A DNA stretch of 64,000 nucleotides from Geobacter sp. UBA5735 (GTDB taxonomy: Bacteria > Desulfobacterota > Desulfuromonadia > Geobacterales > Geobacteraceae), in contig DIFZ01000003.1 of the NCBI GenBank assembly GCA_002419385.1, positions 27,621-91,620 of the forward strand. Reading direction: 5' to 3'. Made by a program: the position numbers and the translations under genes. The notes under the pieces are model-generated. The model was not told where the DNA came from. It did no database searches and saw nothing but the letters and a program-made list of their open reading frames with translations. Numbering within the stretch: the first letter of the stretch is position 1; every line of letters starts with the position of its first letter. This document shows, piece after piece, positions 16,877-25,902 of the stretch.

Positions 16877-18100
16877 TTACCAGGTGAACACGGTGCCTGC
16901 AGAGAAGACATTCATAGTCTCCTTATAACCATTGTAATAACGGTTTTCCGCACGGGTATACTCACCAACGAGGGTCAGATACTTGTTTAGCGAATAATAG
17001 ACACCAGCAGTCAGAGCCTGCTTGGATTTTGTAACCTGATCGACTAACCGGTCATCATTTTCCGTCTCATACTGGTAGTTGATGCCATACTGGAGGCCAA
17101 TCTTGGCCTTGCCGAGTTGGTAGGTCGCATGAGCCAAGCCACCGAAGGCGACGCGCTCTTCACCAAATGCGTCAAGAGCTTCACCATCATCCTGAGTCAG
17201 GCCCATACCGATGCCTTCGCCACCCCAACCGGAGAGGAGAGCCTCAAAGGGGCCCATCGTTGCCTGAATCCCCATTGCGCCGCCGATGGAATTTACCTTC
17301 TTAGCACGACTATTGAAGCTTGCTTCCTGATACAAACCGCCAAGCCAGGTGTTGAGATTGACTTCACCGATTTTCCTCACGTAGGAAAGTTCGGTCTCGA
17401 AACGGGGCTGATTGATGACAGTTGCATTCTCGACAGTTGTACTTCCACCGATCTTGCTCGGATCACAGATTGCGAAGGCAACCTTGAAGCCGCTCATGTC
17501 AGGCGTGGTGTAACGGAACTGGGGACCGAAAGCTGCATAGGTGTAACCGTAGCCGATGTGGCCCAGGTCAACGCCGCCGCCGGTCATGTTGAGGGGCACG
17601 CCGTTGCCGATCAGGGTCATGTCGGTGAGGATGTTCTTGCCCTGATACAGGTTAAGGGCGCGACCGACCAGGAACTGGCCGAACTTACCATCGGCGGTGA
17701 AGAAGACTTCACGAACGTCGATGGAGGTGCCGCCGTTTTCGAGGTCATTGCCTGTGCCCGGTCCGAGACCGGTTCTGGTACCGGAGTTCTGAACCTGGGG
17801 GTAGAGACCGATGCGGGCCGCGTAGTCGACGCCATTAATGGTCGGGGACTTCACGTTGAAGGCGAAGATGCTCGGGAGCAGACCGGTACGGATACGGAAT
17901 GACTGTCTTTGATCATCAGCTGCCTGGTTGCTCTTGGTCGTGTAGACCATGAACACGTTGATCATACCGTCATAGGTCATCTGCCAGCCGTTTTCGCCAC
18001 CCACGACGAACGCCGCCTGGGCCGGAGACCCGGCCGTCATCACCAGGGCCGCCATACCGAGCAGGCCCATCATGGTACTTCTGAGTACTGATTTCATCAT
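16877..18100 (-). CDS. Outer-membrane porin
   Basis: A 407-residue beta-barrel protein. The start at 18100 (MMKSVLRST) follows AGGAGGAAAAGG and opens a clear signal peptide: MGLLGMAALVMTAG, with cleavage expected after AQA in SPAQAAFVV. The mature chain has repeated alternating strands and ends in aromatic Trp (FSAGTVFTW), the terminal signature for insertion by the Bam complex. It resembles the porins of Geobacter and relatives. The gene has its own terminator and a long leader with an operator-like palindrome, hairpins and a possible leader peptide, so it is probably separately and tightly regulated. Substrate unknown. Confidence 0.88.
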   Translation of the reverse strand: MMKSVLRSTMMGLLGMAALVMTAGSPAQAAFVVGGENGWQMTYDGMINVFMVYTTKSNQAADDQRQSFRIRTGLLPSIFAFNVKSPTINGVDYAARIGLYPQVQNSGTRTGLGPGTGNDLENGGTSIDVREVFFTADGKFGQFLVGRALNLYQGKNILTDMTLIGNGVPLNMTGGGVDLGHIGYGYTYAAFGPQFRYTTPDMSGFKVAFAICDPSKIGGSTTVENATVINQPRFETELSYVRKIGEVNLNTWLGGLYQEASFNSRAKKVNSIGGAMGIQATMGPFEALLSGWGGEGIGMGLTQDDGEALDAFGEERVAFGGLAHATYQLGKAKIGLQYGINYQYETENDDRLVDQVTKSKQALTAGVYYSLNKYLTLVGEYTRAENRYYNGYKETMNVFSAGTVFTW

Positions 18101-18312
18101 CCTTTTCCTCCTTCTCATGGTAATTAACAAAGGTTTATCCTTCATCAATCTTAGAGTCTCGCCCATGCCGGCCAATCACACGGCCGGTGGGCTTGCAGAA
18201 CAGAGCAGAGATACAACTGTCAGGGGCTTTTACTGCATGAAGGTATGGTCGGCAGCTTGAAATCCGGATTCCCCCTCCGACTTCATTTCATGGCTGCATC
18301 GGCTGCCGGTCC

Positions 18313-18357
18313 GTCGCGCCGGGCGAAAAAGAGCCGGCGCGACCAGGATACCTGGTC
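18313..18357 (-). promoter_or_regulatory. Two adjacent perfect hairpins in the porin leader
   Basis: GTCGCGCCGG (18313-18322) pairs with CCGGCGCGAC (18334-18343) around an 11-base loop, and GACCAGG (18341-18347) pairs with CCTGGTC (18351-18357) around ATA. The two share three bases, so they are partly mutually exclusive. They lie in what should be the 5' leader of the porin message. Confidence 0.45.
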
Positions 18358-18363
18358 ATGCGG

Positions 18364-18402
18364 TCAAATCCCTCCGGCCGTTGCACGGCGGCCGAGATTC
18401 AC
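18364..18402 (-). CDS. Possible 12-codon leader peptide of the porin gene
   Basis: A GTG at 18402 follows AAAGGAGG at near-ideal spacing and opens a 12-codon frame, MNLGRRATAGGI, ending just before the hairpins at 18313-18357. A strong ribosome-binding site with no long frame behind it suggests either a leader peptide or a relic start. Only the sequence signal supports it. Confidence 0.3.
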   Translation of the reverse strand: MNLGRRATAGGI

Positions 18403-18427
18403 CGCACCTCCTTTCTGTTGATGGAAT

Positions 18428-18452
18428 TATACCAAAACATCGTTTTGGTATA
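18428..18452. promoter_or_regulatory. Perfect operator-like palindrome at the porin promoter
   Basis: Eleven-base arms, TATACCAAAAC and GTTTTGGTATA, separated by ATC. On the minus strand TATAAT overlaps the proximal arm and TTGCTA lies at the other side (about 19 bases apart), so a bound dimer would cover the promoter. Length and symmetry suit a TetR- or LacI-type repressor. Confidence 0.6.
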
Positions 18453-18804
18453 GCAATTAACATGCCACGGAAAAACCACGCTTTTTCAAACCAGTCCCCG
18501 CACTATGGTCGCGGCTATGTGTTCTATTTAGGGACTGTTTTCCGCAAGACGGCTCCATTCCGATTTCATGTAGATGTAGATGCCGCCTTTTCGAGCTGTT
18601 ATCTTTATGAACACAGTCCTAATATTGAACACTGGCGCCATTCCGGGCGGCCTGCCCAATCGCCATTCCGCGCCTGGCGCGGAATCCGCCCTCTTGCGCG
18701 AAGGGAAAAACCTGTCGGCCAAACTGTTCACGACAAGCGTACCTGAAGAAGGACTACCCCGGCAATCTTAGCTTCGATGAATTATAGCACAACTATAAGC
18801 AAAA
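18453..18804. other. Intergenic DNA between porin promoter and tRNA terminator
   Basis: About 350 bases. ATTCCGCGCC/GCGCGGAAT makes a small hairpin near 18665. No start signal supports the short frames here, and I recognise no gene. Confidence 0.4.
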
Positions 18805-18838
18805 AAAAAGAGGCCAACCGGATGATTGGCCTCTTTTT
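18805..18838. terminator. Bidirectional terminator after the tRNA pair
   Basis: AAAAAGAGGCCAA (18805-18817) pairs with TTGGCCTCTTTTT (18826-18838). On the minus strand U residues follow the stem and continue across 18804-18801, eight bases past the tRNA-Glu 3' end. Confidence 0.9.
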
Positions 18839-18846
18839 GTTGTAAA

Positions 18847-18924
18847 TGGCGTCCCCTGGGGGATTTGAACCCCCGTCGCCGCCGTGAAAGGGCGGTGTCC
18901 TGGGCCGGGCTAGACGAAGGGGAC
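18847..18924 (-). tRNA. tRNA-Glu (TTC)
   Basis: Minus-strand cloverleaf beginning GTCCCCTTCG and ending AGGGGACGCCA with an encoded CCA (18849-18847). The anticodon loop is CTTTCAC, giving TTC; the T-arm has GGTTCAAATC. It follows tRNA-Lys with a single base between them. Confidence 0.97.
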
Positions 18925-18925
18925 A

Positions 18926-19001
18926 TGGTGAGCCGCGTTGGGGTCGAACCAACGACCACCTGATTAAAAGTCAGGTGCTCTACCGACTGAGCTAGCGGCT
19001 C
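18926..19001 (-). tRNA. tRNA-Lys (TTT)
   Basis: Minus-strand cloverleaf beginning GAGCCGCTAGCTCAG and ending GCGGCTCACCA with an encoded CCA. The anticodon loop CTTTTAA gives TTT; the T-arm has GGTTCGACC. It is the first gene of the tRNA pair. Confidence 0.97.
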
Positions 19002-19019
19002 TTTTCAAGCAAGAATGAC

Positions 19020-19048
19020 TTTATACTATAGCCTTATACCTGCGTCAA
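19020..19048 (-). promoter_or_regulatory. Sigma-70 promoter of the tRNA-Lys/tRNA-Glu operon
   Basis: On the minus strand TTGACG (19048-19043), 17 bases, then TATAAA (19025-19020), ending 18 bases before the tRNA-Lys 5' end. Nearly consensus. Confidence 0.85.
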
Positions 19049-19086
19049 GATGTTTTTTTCGACGCAATGTTTTTTTCATGATTGGC

Positions 19087-20382
19087 TTACGAGTTGAACG
19101 GATTCCTCACCAGAATGGTTTCATCGCGCCGTGGGCCGACCGACACCAGGACAATGGGGCACTCCAGCAGTTCTTCCAGCCGCGCCACATACCGCCTGGC
19201 CTGGAGCGGCAGGTCCTCCAGCGTTCTGGCGGCGCCGATGTCCGAGCTCCAGCCGGGGAAATCCTCGTAAACCGGCGTGCATCCGGCAAGCACCTCCATG
19301 GATGCCGGCATGTCGTCCAGCGTCTCGCCGCGGTATTCGTAGCCGGTGCATATCCTGATCGTATCGAAGCCGCTCAGGACGTCGAGCTTGGTCAGGGCAA
19401 TGCCGGTAAGGCCGTTGATACGGACCGCGTACCGGGCAACCATGGCGTCGAACCAGCCGCAACGGCGCGGTCGCCCGGTGGTGGAGCCGAATTCACCGCC
19501 TGCCGTGCGCAGCTTTTCACCGGATTCGTCGTCCAGTTCGGTGGGGAACGGACCGCTGCCGACCCTGGTGATATATGCCTTTGATATGCCGATGATCTCG
19601 TGGATGTCACGGGGGCTCGCGCCACTCCCGGTACAGGCGCCGCCCGCGCAGGTCGAGGACGAAGTGACGAAGGGATACGTGCCGTAGTCGATATCGAGCA
19701 TGGTGCCCTGAGCTCCTTCGAACAGGATGCTCTTGCCGGAGCGTATGTCGTCGCGCAGGACCCGGGACGTGTCGGCGGCATACTTGCGTAGCACTTCCGC
19801 ATATTCCAGGTAGCTCCCGCAGATGTCCTCGAAGGCCAGGGCCTCCCCGCCGAGGAATTTTTCCAGGATGAAGTTCTTTTCCACCAGGAACTCCCCGAGC
19901 TTGGCGGCAAAACGGTCACGGTCGAGGAGATCCATCAGCCTGATCCCGCGCCGGCCGATCTTGTCCTCGTAGCACGGCCCGATGCCGCGGCCGGTGGTCC
20001 CGATCTTCTTCCCGCCGCTCTTCTTCTCCCGCGCCAGGTCGATCTTCTTGTGATAGGGCATGATGACATGGAGCGACTCGCTGAGGAGGAGACTTGCGTC
20101 ATCCGCCATCTTGCCGGTCGCTTTCAGCGCATTGACCTCGCGGATGAAGACTTCCGGGTCCAGCACCACGCCGTTGCCGATCATGCAGCGTTTTCCCGGA
20201 TGCAGAATGCCGGACGGGATGAGATGGAGAATCACCTTCTCGTTGCCGACCACCAGGGTATGGCCGGCGTTGTTGCCGCCCTGGAAGCGGATTACGTCAT
20301 CCGCATATTCGGTAAAGATGTCGACAACCTTGCCTTTGCCCTCGTCTCCCCACTGGGCGCCCACAACCACCACATTGGCCAT
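19087..20382 (-). CDS. purA: Adenylosuccinate synthetase
   Basis: Joins IMP and aspartate using GTP, the first committed step to AMP. The 431-residue chain has the expected length and the N-terminal GTP loop WGDEGKGKVVD, followed by GGNNAGHT, GTTGRGIGPCYEDK, the GAQGTMLD block and the C-terminal SVGPRRDETI. Asp13 and His41-equivalent catalytic residues lie in the first two motifs. Its start is three bases from the hisZ stop, so the pair is cotranscribed; the product AMP and its precursor ATP link purine and histidine synthesis, where ATP phosphoribosyltransferase uses ATP. Confidence 0.97.
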   Translation of the reverse strand: MANVVVVGAQWGDEGKGKVVDIFTEYADDVIRFQGGNNAGHTLVVGNEKVILHLIPSGILHPGKRCMIGNGVVLDPEVFIREVNALKATGKMADDASLLLSESLHVIMPYHKKIDLAREKKSGGKKIGTTGRGIGPCYEDKIGRRGIRLMDLLDRDRFAAKLGEFLVEKNFILEKFLGGEALAFEDICGSYLEYAEVLRKYAADTSRVLRDDIRSGKSILFEGAQGTMLDIDYGTYPFVTSSSTCAGGACTGSGASPRDIHEIIGISKAYITRVGSGPFPTELDDESGEKLRTAGGEFGSTTGRPRRCGWFDAMVARYAVRINGLTGIALTKLDVLSGFDTIRICTGYEYRGETLDDMPASMEVLAGCTPVYEDFPGWSSDIGAARTLEDLPLQARRYVARLEELLECPIVLVSVGPRRDETILVRNPFNS

Positions 20383-20385
20383 TTT

Positions 20386-21720
20386 CTAATCTCCCCGCAA
20401 GGGTCCGAAGCTCAGGGGGAAGTCCTTCCGGTACAGTTCGCTCTTCCTGACCGTTATTCCCTGTTCGTCGGCAACCCTTACCACATGCACCTCGTCATCG
20501 CGGTAACACTCAGCGTCGATAACGATCATGTAAAGTATGTTCATTTTCGCTGCGTATTTCAGGGAATCCGCAACATCCCTGCTGATGATGTCCCTGGCCG
20601 CGGTAAAACCTTTTTTTCTCAGGCGCTTGGCCATTTCCAGGGCCTCGCGGCGATCCCTGTTCCTGTTGCAGATGAGAAAATCCCCGGTCTTGCTGGCCTC
20701 CACCTCGGGACGCTTTTCCAGTGCGGAAAGCAGCGCCATGATATTGAAGGCGAAGCCGGTCGCCGGAGCGGGGAAGCCGTAACGGGCCGTGAGGTTGTCA
20801 TACCTTCCCCCGCCGCAGACCTCCTCGCCAACACCCTGCACGAATCCCTCCAGCGTTATGCCGGTATAATAGTCGAGTCCCCGGATCTCCCCCAGGTCGA
20901 TGGTCACATGATCCGAAACGCCATAGATGTCCAGGATGTCCAGCACCTGGGAGATGTTGTCCAGCGCCTTCCGGGAGCGGTCGTTGACCACCACCCGGGC
21001 GGCTTCGGCCAGCACCTCCGGCCCGCCGAACAGGCGGGGCAGCGCAACCAGCTCTTCCTTTGCCCTGTCCGGGACCTGCTCATGCTCGAGGATTTCGGCA
21101 ACCGCGGACGTGTCTTTCTTGCTGATGGCGGAACGAAGCAGGTCGCGGGTTTCGGCGGAAAACGGTGCAGACTCCACCATCCCCCGAAAAAAGTCCACCT
21201 GCCCCAGAGCCACCTTGAAATCATCGAAACCCAGGCTTCTGAGAACCTCTATGGACATGGCCGCCATTTCCGCGTCAGCTTCCGGGGAAACCAGGCCGAT
21301 CAGCTCAACGCCCGCCTGGAAGATCTCCCTGCTGCGACCGGACTGGAGCGCGGCATGGCGCAACACCCGACCGCTGTAGGAAAGCCGCAGGGGAAGGGGG
21401 TATCCCTTCATCCTCGTGGCAACGATGCGGGCGACCTGCGGCGTGATGTCGGTGGGAATGACCAGGAGCCGGCCGGTCTGGCGGTCGTCGAAGCGGAACA
21501 TCTTTTCCCTGAGGTCCCCGCCCATGGCCGGCGCCATGACATCCTGGAATTCGAGCAACGGCGTGATGATCGGCCTGAATCCCCACAGGTCGAAGACCCT
21601 GAGGATCTTCTCCTGGATAAAGCCGATCTTTGCCGCCTTTTCGGGCAGAAAATCAGCAACCCCCTTCGGCAAGGGGGCTTCAATGGTCCTGACAGGTTTC
21701 ACTTGAGCACTTCCCGACAC
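20386..21720 (-). CDS. hisZ: ATP phosphoribosyltransferase regulatory subunit
   Basis: A 444-residue histidyl-tRNA synthetase paralogue of the HisZ family, needed with short-form HisG to start histidine synthesis. It keeps class II motifs such as the motif 2 region, but the tRNA-binding C-terminal features are replaced. Landmarks are LPKGVADFLPEKA, the motif PTDITPQVARI, SGRVLRHA and LDYYTGITLEGFV. The GTG at 21720 has a weak ribosome-binding site; a second in-frame GTG at 21702 sits behind GGGAAG and could be the real start. HisZ occurs where HisG lacks its regulatory domain. hisG is not in the window. Confidence 0.93.
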   Translation of the reverse strand: MSGSAQVKPVRTIEAPLPKGVADFLPEKAAKIGFIQEKILRVFDLWGFRPIITPLLEFQDVMAPAMGGDLREKMFRFDDRQTGRLLVIPTDITPQVARIVATRMKGYPLPLRLSYSGRVLRHAALQSGRSREIFQAGVELIGLVSPEADAEMAAMSIEVLRSLGFDDFKVALGQVDFFRGMVESAPFSAETRDLLRSAISKKDTSAVAEILEHEQVPDRAKEELVALPRLFGGPEVLAEAARVVVNDRSRKALDNISQVLDILDIYGVSDHVTIDLGEIRGLDYYTGITLEGFVQGVGEEVCGGGRYDNLTARYGFPAPATGFAFNIMALLSALEKRPEVEASKTGDFLICNRNRDRREALEMAKRLRKKGFTAARDIISRDVADSLKYAAKMNILYMIVIDAECYRDDEVHVVRVADEQGITVRKSELYRKDFPLSFGPLRGD

Positions 21721-21826
21721 TGGTTTACATCCGGATCAAAGACGAAAGAATGTATCAATATAAGGGTACCATGTCAATAGCTATCCATTATGCTTGCCCT
21801 GCTTCCTGAGCGCACGCCAAGGGTCA

Positions 21827-22777
21827 TCACCGCTTCAGCATTTCCAGGTATCGCTCAGCATCCAGGGCGGCCATGCAGCCGGTACCCGCCGAAGTGATCG
21901 CCTGGCGGTAGTGCCGGTCCTGAACGTCTCCGGCAGCAAAGACACCGGGAACGCTGGTTGCGGTTGCGTTCCCCTCCTGGCAGCAGCGGGTCTTGATATA
22001 GCCTTCCTCCATCTCCAGCTGGCCGGAGAAAATATCCGTATTGGGCGTGTGGCCGATGGCGATGAACACTCCGTGCACCGGGACGTCCTTCGTCGTCCCG
22101 TTCTTGTTGAGCAGGCGCACGCCGGTAACACCGCTCTCGTCGCCGAGCACCTCCTCCAGCACACTGTTCCATTCGATGGTGACATTCCCCGTCGCGCTCT
22201 TTTCGATGATCTCGTCGGCAAGGTACTTCTCCGCCCGCAGCTGGTCGCGCCGATGCACGAGGGTCACGTGCGCTGCGATATTGGCCAGGTAGAGCGCTTC
22301 CTCCACCGCCGTGCTGCCCCCGCCGATCACCGCCACGTTCCTGCCGCGGTAGAAGAACCCGTCACACGTGGCGCAGGCTGACACGCCCTTTCCCTTGAAG
22401 GCCTCTTCCGACGGGAGTCCCAGGTAGCGGGCGGAAGCGCCCGTGGCAATGATCAGCGCATCGCAGGTATAGACGCCGCCATCCCCTTCCAGCCGGATGG
22501 GACGGCGGGAAAGATCGGCTTTGTTGATATGGTCGTACAGTATCTTCGTTTCGAAGCGTTCCGCATGACGCAGCATGCGGTCCATCAGGTCGGTCCCGAG
22601 CACGCCGTCAGGGTCGCCGGGCCAGTTGTCGACGGTGGTCGTGGTCGTCAACTGCCCTCCCTGCTGCATGCCGGTCACCAGGACCGGCTCCAGGTTGGCG
22701 CGGGCCGCGTAAATGGCGGCAGTGTAGCCGGCCGGGCCGGACCCCAGGATCAGAAGACGGTGATGGCTTTCATTCAT
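21827..22777 (-). CDS. trxB: Thioredoxin reductase
   Basis: A 316-residue low-molecular-weight flavoprotein that reduces thioredoxin with NADPH. GGGAGG precedes the ATG. The FAD-binding GSGPAGYTAAIYAARA is at residues 11-26, the redox-active CATC at about 136-139 in SACATCDGFFYRG, the NADPH-binding GGGSTAVEEAL follows, and the C-terminal FAD motif GVFAAGDVQD is present. Geobacter-type genomes often have more than one such enzyme. It lies between hisZ and folE2 on the same strand with gaps of 57-106 bases, so shared transcription is possible but not shown. Confidence 0.95.
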   Translation of the reverse strand: MNESHHRLLILGSGPAGYTAAIYAARANLEPVLVTGMQQGGQLTTTTTVDNWPGDPDGVLGTDLMDRMLRHAERFETKILYDHINKADLSRRPIRLEGDGGVYTCDALIIATGASARYLGLPSEEAFKGKGVSACATCDGFFYRGRNVAVIGGGSTAVEEALYLANIAAHVTLVHRRDQLRAEKYLADEIIEKSATGNVTIEWNSVLEEVLGDESGVTGVRLLNKNGTTKDVPVHGVFIAIGHTPNTDIFSGQLEMEEGYIKTRCCQEGNATATSVPGVFAAGDVQDRHYRQAITSAGTGCMAALDAERYLEMLKR

Positions 22778-22834
22778 AACGACAACCTCCCTGAAAAACG
22801 TTGTTTCAAACTACCGACAGGCAATGAAATAGCT

Positions 22835-23668
22835 TTATCCACACTTTAGCCGCTTATCAACAGTCTTATCCACACCCCCCGGGTCAACGGGGGATTCCCG
22901 CTTGTCCATCTCGATGGATGCATACGCAGAGTGGTTGTGGATCGACTCGAAGTTTTCGGCCGCAACCGAGAACCAGGTCACATTGTGCATCGTGCGCAAG
23001 CGGAGCGCGGCTTCCCGGACCATGTCCTCCACGAACCGGGGGTTCTCGAAGGCCATTTCAGTCACGAATTTCTCGTCCTCCCGCTTCAAAAGCGAATAAA
23101 CCTGGCTGCTGCCGCACTCCTCGATGGCGTTGACCAGGTCCTCGATCCAGACGAAATCACGGTAGCGGACCTGTACGGTGATGATGCCCCGCTGGTTGTG
23201 GGCGCCGAAACGGCTCAATTCCCTGCTGCAGGGGCAGAGGGACGTGACCGGCACCCGGATTTCCAGGATGAAGTCGAAATCTTCCGACAGGCTGCCGATG
23301 AACCGGCAGGTGTACTCCATGAGGCTTGACGCGCCGGAAACGGGGGCGCGCTTCTCCATGAAGTAGGGGAACTCCATTTCCAGGTGGGCGCTGCTGGCAC
23401 CGAGCCGGTCCTTGATCTTCTGCAGGGTGGTCTCCATCTTGTCCAGCGCCATGTCTTTCCGGTGGGCATTGAGGATTTCGACGAAGCGGCTCATGTGGGT
23501 GCCCTTGAACTGGTGGGGCAGGTCCACGTACATGTTGATCCTCGCCACCGTATGCTGGAAGGCTTTTTCCTTGTCCATGACCACGATGGGATAGGAAATA
23601 TCCTTCACGCCCACCTTGTTGATGGCCAGCTTGCGGTAGTCCCTCGACTTTTGCACGTCACGCAGCAT
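22835..23668 (-). CDS. folE2: GTP cyclohydrolase FolE2
   Basis: A metal-dependent GTP cyclohydrolase of the IB type, producing dihydroneopterin triphosphate for folate or for queuosine. The start at 23668 (MLRDVQKSRDYRKL) follows AAGGAG; the frame runs much further (to 24232) but that part is the complement of queC. The 277-residue product has SLCPCSRELSRFGAHNQRG, with the conserved Cys and the SxxI-like site, and HNHSAYA near the C-terminus. It is five bases from the queC stop, and the neighbour suggests its product feeds queuosine synthesis. Confidence 0.94.
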   Translation of the reverse strand: MLRDVQKSRDYRKLAINKVGVKDISYPIVVMDKEKAFQHTVARINMYVDLPHQFKGTHMSRFVEILNAHRKDMALDKMETTLQKIKDRLGASSAHLEMEFPYFMEKRAPVSGASSLMEYTCRFIGSLSEDFDFILEIRVPVTSLCPCSRELSRFGAHNQRGIITVQVRYRDFVWIEDLVNAIEECGSSQVYSLLKREDEKFVTEMAFENPRFVEDMVREAALRLRTMHNVTWFSVAAENFESIHNHSAYASIEMDKRESPVDPGGVDKTVDKRLKCG

Positions 23669-23673
23669 GCCCG

Positions 23674-24363
23674 TCACTCCTTGCCGGCAACTGTGTAGCA
23701 CACCGGATCTTCCACCCCGGCCTCGGCGAAGCCCTTGAGCCTCAGGCGGCAGGAGTCGCAGCGGCCGCAGGCCAGGCCTTCGGGTGTCGGGTCGTAGCAG
23801 GAATGGGTCCTGCCGTAATCCACACCCAGCGCAAGGCCCTTCCTGATGATTTCCGCCTTGGTGAGCCGTATCAGGGGCGTGTGGATCGTGTAGCGCCCGG
23901 CGCCCTCCACCGCCGCCTTGGTGGCCAGATTGGCCAGCGTTTCGAACGCCGCGACATATTCCGGCCGGCAGTCGGGATACCCCGAGTAATCGAGGGCATT
24001 CACTCCGATATAGATATCGAAGGCGCCCAGGACCTCTGCCCATCCCAGGGCGAAGGAAAGAAAAATGGTGTTGCGCGCCGGCACATAGGTGACCGGGATG
24101 TCGTCCCCCACGCCGTCCTTTGGCACCTCGATCCCTGATGTGAGTGCGCTGCCGCCGATTTTCCTCAGGTCGAAATCGACCAGCATATGTTCCGCCGCAC
24201 CCATCGCCCTGGCATTTTCCTTCGCCATGCACAGTTCTGCGTGGTGTCGCTGGCCGTAAGCGAAACTCATGGCATAGGGCTCGAATCCGTCAGCCGCGGC
24301 AATGGCAAGGCAGGTGGTGGAGTCAAGGCCGCCGCTGTAGAGGACAACCGCCTTTCGCTTCAT
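23674..24363 (-). CDS. queC: 7-cyano-7-deazaguanine synthase
   Basis: A PP-loop ATPase that makes preQ0 from 7-carboxy-7-deazaguanine for the tRNA nucleoside queuosine. The 229-residue chain opens with the SGGLDSTT P-loop at about 10-17 and ends with the zinc-binding cysteine motif CYDPTPEGLACGRCDSCRLR. It overlaps the upstream helicase gene by four bases (ATGA type) and precedes folE2 by five. queD and queE are not seen here. The helicase-queC-folE2 group looks like one transcription unit. Confidence 0.95.
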   Translation of the reverse strand: MKRKAVVLYSGGLDSTTCLAIAAADGFEPYAMSFAYGQRHHAELCMAKENARAMGAAEHMLVDFDLRKIGGSALTSGIEVPKDGVGDDIPVTYVPARNTIFLSFALGWAEVLGAFDIYIGVNALDYSGYPDCRPEYVAAFETLANLATKAAVEGAGRYTIHTPLIRLTKAEIIRKGLALGVDYGRTHSCYDPTPEGLACGRCDSCRLRLKGFAEAGVEDPVCYTVAGKE

Positions 24364-25769
24364 GGCTGCTCCCCCTCTCCGGCCGGTTTCTTCCTGCGCG
24401 GACGGCGACGGCTCTTTTTCTTCTCCACACCATCGGCGGGTGCCGTTGCGGCAGCATCAACCGGTGCAGGAGCCTGCGCCGTGCCCTCGCCTCCCCGCGC
24501 CTTCGGACGGGCGTGCGGTTTCGGCTTTGCGCTGCGCGAACCGCTCCGCCCCCCCCTTCCCTTGGCGTCCCCGGAGCTTGCCGAAGATTTCGGCCTGGGC
24601 TTGGTCCGCTTGTAGTCATGGACGAAGAGATCGTCATCGGCCCATTCGACGGGAATCTTCTGTTTCGAATACTCCTGGATGGCTTCCAGGTGGAAGGCGC
24701 CGTCCTCGTCCGCAAACGAGATCGCCATGCCTTCTGCACCGGCCCGGGCGGTGCGGCCTATCCGATGGACATAGTCTTCCGCATCTTGCGGCAGGTCATA
24801 GTTGATAACATGGGAAATCCCGTCGATATGCAATCCACGCGACGCCACATCGGTTGCGATGAGAATCGGCAGCCTGCCTTCCCTGAAATCGTCCAGGATG
24901 CGCAGGCGCTTTTTCTGTTCAACGTCACCCGAGATCAGCTGGCAGGGGAAATCATTGGCGTTAAGGCGGTCGCGCAAGAACTCGGCCTCCCGCTTGGTAT
25001 TAACGAACACCATGGTCCGCTCCATGCCCTCCCTTCGCAGAAGGCCGAGCAAGAGAGGGAATTTTTCCTTTCCCGCCACGTGATACAGCACCTGCTCCAC
25101 TCGTTCGGCAGTCATTTTCTCCGGCGTTGCCGACACTTTCTCCGGCAGGTTCATGAATTCGTACGCCAACTCCATCACCCTCCTGCTCAGGGTAGCGGAA
25201 AACATCATGTTCTGGCGCTTGTCAAAGGGAGGCAGGCGCCGGAGAATGAAACGGAGATCTGCAATAAAACCCATATCGAACATCCGGTCCGCCTCGTCGA
25301 TAACCAGGACCTCGATACTTTTCAGGCTGTATACCTTCTGCTTGAGATAATCTATCAACCTGCCGGGAGTGCCTATGATTATGTCTGCACCCTCCTTGAG
25401 GGCATCGCGCTGCTTCTGGTAGTCCACGCCGCCATAGATCGCCTGGATATTGAAACCGCAATGGCTGCCGAGAAGCCTGGCATCATTTTCAATCTGGACC
25501 ACCAGCTCCCTGGTCGGCGCCAGGATGAGCGCCATCGGATGATTCTCTCTCGACGTACGGTCGGTTTTCAGGAGCTTGGTAAAGAGCGTGACGAGAAAAG
25601 CCGCCGTCTTGCCGGTCCCGGTCTGGGCCTGGCCGGCCACGTCCTTGCCGGAGAGCGCAAGGGGGAGGGTCTTTGCCTGGATGGGCGTGCACTCGGAAAA
25701 ACCTGCATCGGCGATCCCCCTGAGGACTTCCGGAGGAAGGTTCATTTCGGTAAATTTCATGGGTTGCAA
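24360..25769 (-). CDS. rhlE: DEAD-box RNA helicase, RhlE type
   Basis: A 469-residue ATP-dependent RNA helicase. The helicase core (about 1-370) carries the Q motif with TPIQAKTLP, AQTGTGKT (Walker A), PTREL, VIDEADRMFD (motif II), SATLS (motif III) and HRIGRTARAG (motif VI). The last 100 residues are a basic, Ala/Pro/Lys-rich tail, probably an unstructured RNA-binding segment as in RhlE proteins. The stop overlaps the queC start. It faces the trmB gene across a 133-base divergent region. RhlE proteins take part in ribosome assembly and cold adaptation. Confidence 0.93.
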   Translation of the reverse strand: MQPMKFTEMNLPPEVLRGIADAGFSECTPIQAKTLPLALSGKDVAGQAQTGTGKTAAFLVTLFTKLLKTDRTSRENHPMALILAPTRELVVQIENDARLLGSHCGFNIQAIYGGVDYQKQRDALKEGADIIIGTPGRLIDYLKQKVYSLKSIEVLVIDEADRMFDMGFIADLRFILRRLPPFDKRQNMMFSATLSRRVMELAYEFMNLPEKVSATPEKMTAERVEQVLYHVAGKEKFPLLLGLLRREGMERTMVFVNTKREAEFLRDRLNANDFPCQLISGDVEQKKRLRILDDFREGRLPILIATDVASRGLHIDGISHVINYDLPQDAEDYVHRIGRTARAGAEGMAISFADEDGAFHLEAIQEYSKQKIPVEWADDDLFVHDYKRTKPRPKSSASSGDAKGRGGRSGSRSAKPKPHARPKARGGEGTAQAPAPVDAAATAPADGVEKKKSRRRPRRKKPAGEGEQP

Positions 25770-25902
25770 TCCTTTTTTTTCGCTATTTCAAATGGATAGC
25801 TATAGCACAGCACACGCCAAATGGCAAGAAAAGCCCGGCATGGCACGTATTGCGAATCAAAAAAAAATATGATAGTTTAATTTGTTTTAGGCAGGTAAAA
25901 AA

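Noticed and set aside
20050..21780. 576-codon rightward frame opposite hisZ and purA
   Set aside because: It is the complement of two conserved genes with family motifs, and has no start signal.
23669..24232. N-terminal extension of the folE2 frame
   Set aside because: It lies in the complement of queC; folE2 has its own ribosome-binding site at 23668.
24144..25799. 551-codon frame opposite the RhlE helicase
   Set aside because: Same reason: antisense of a conserved helicase with all DEAD motifs.
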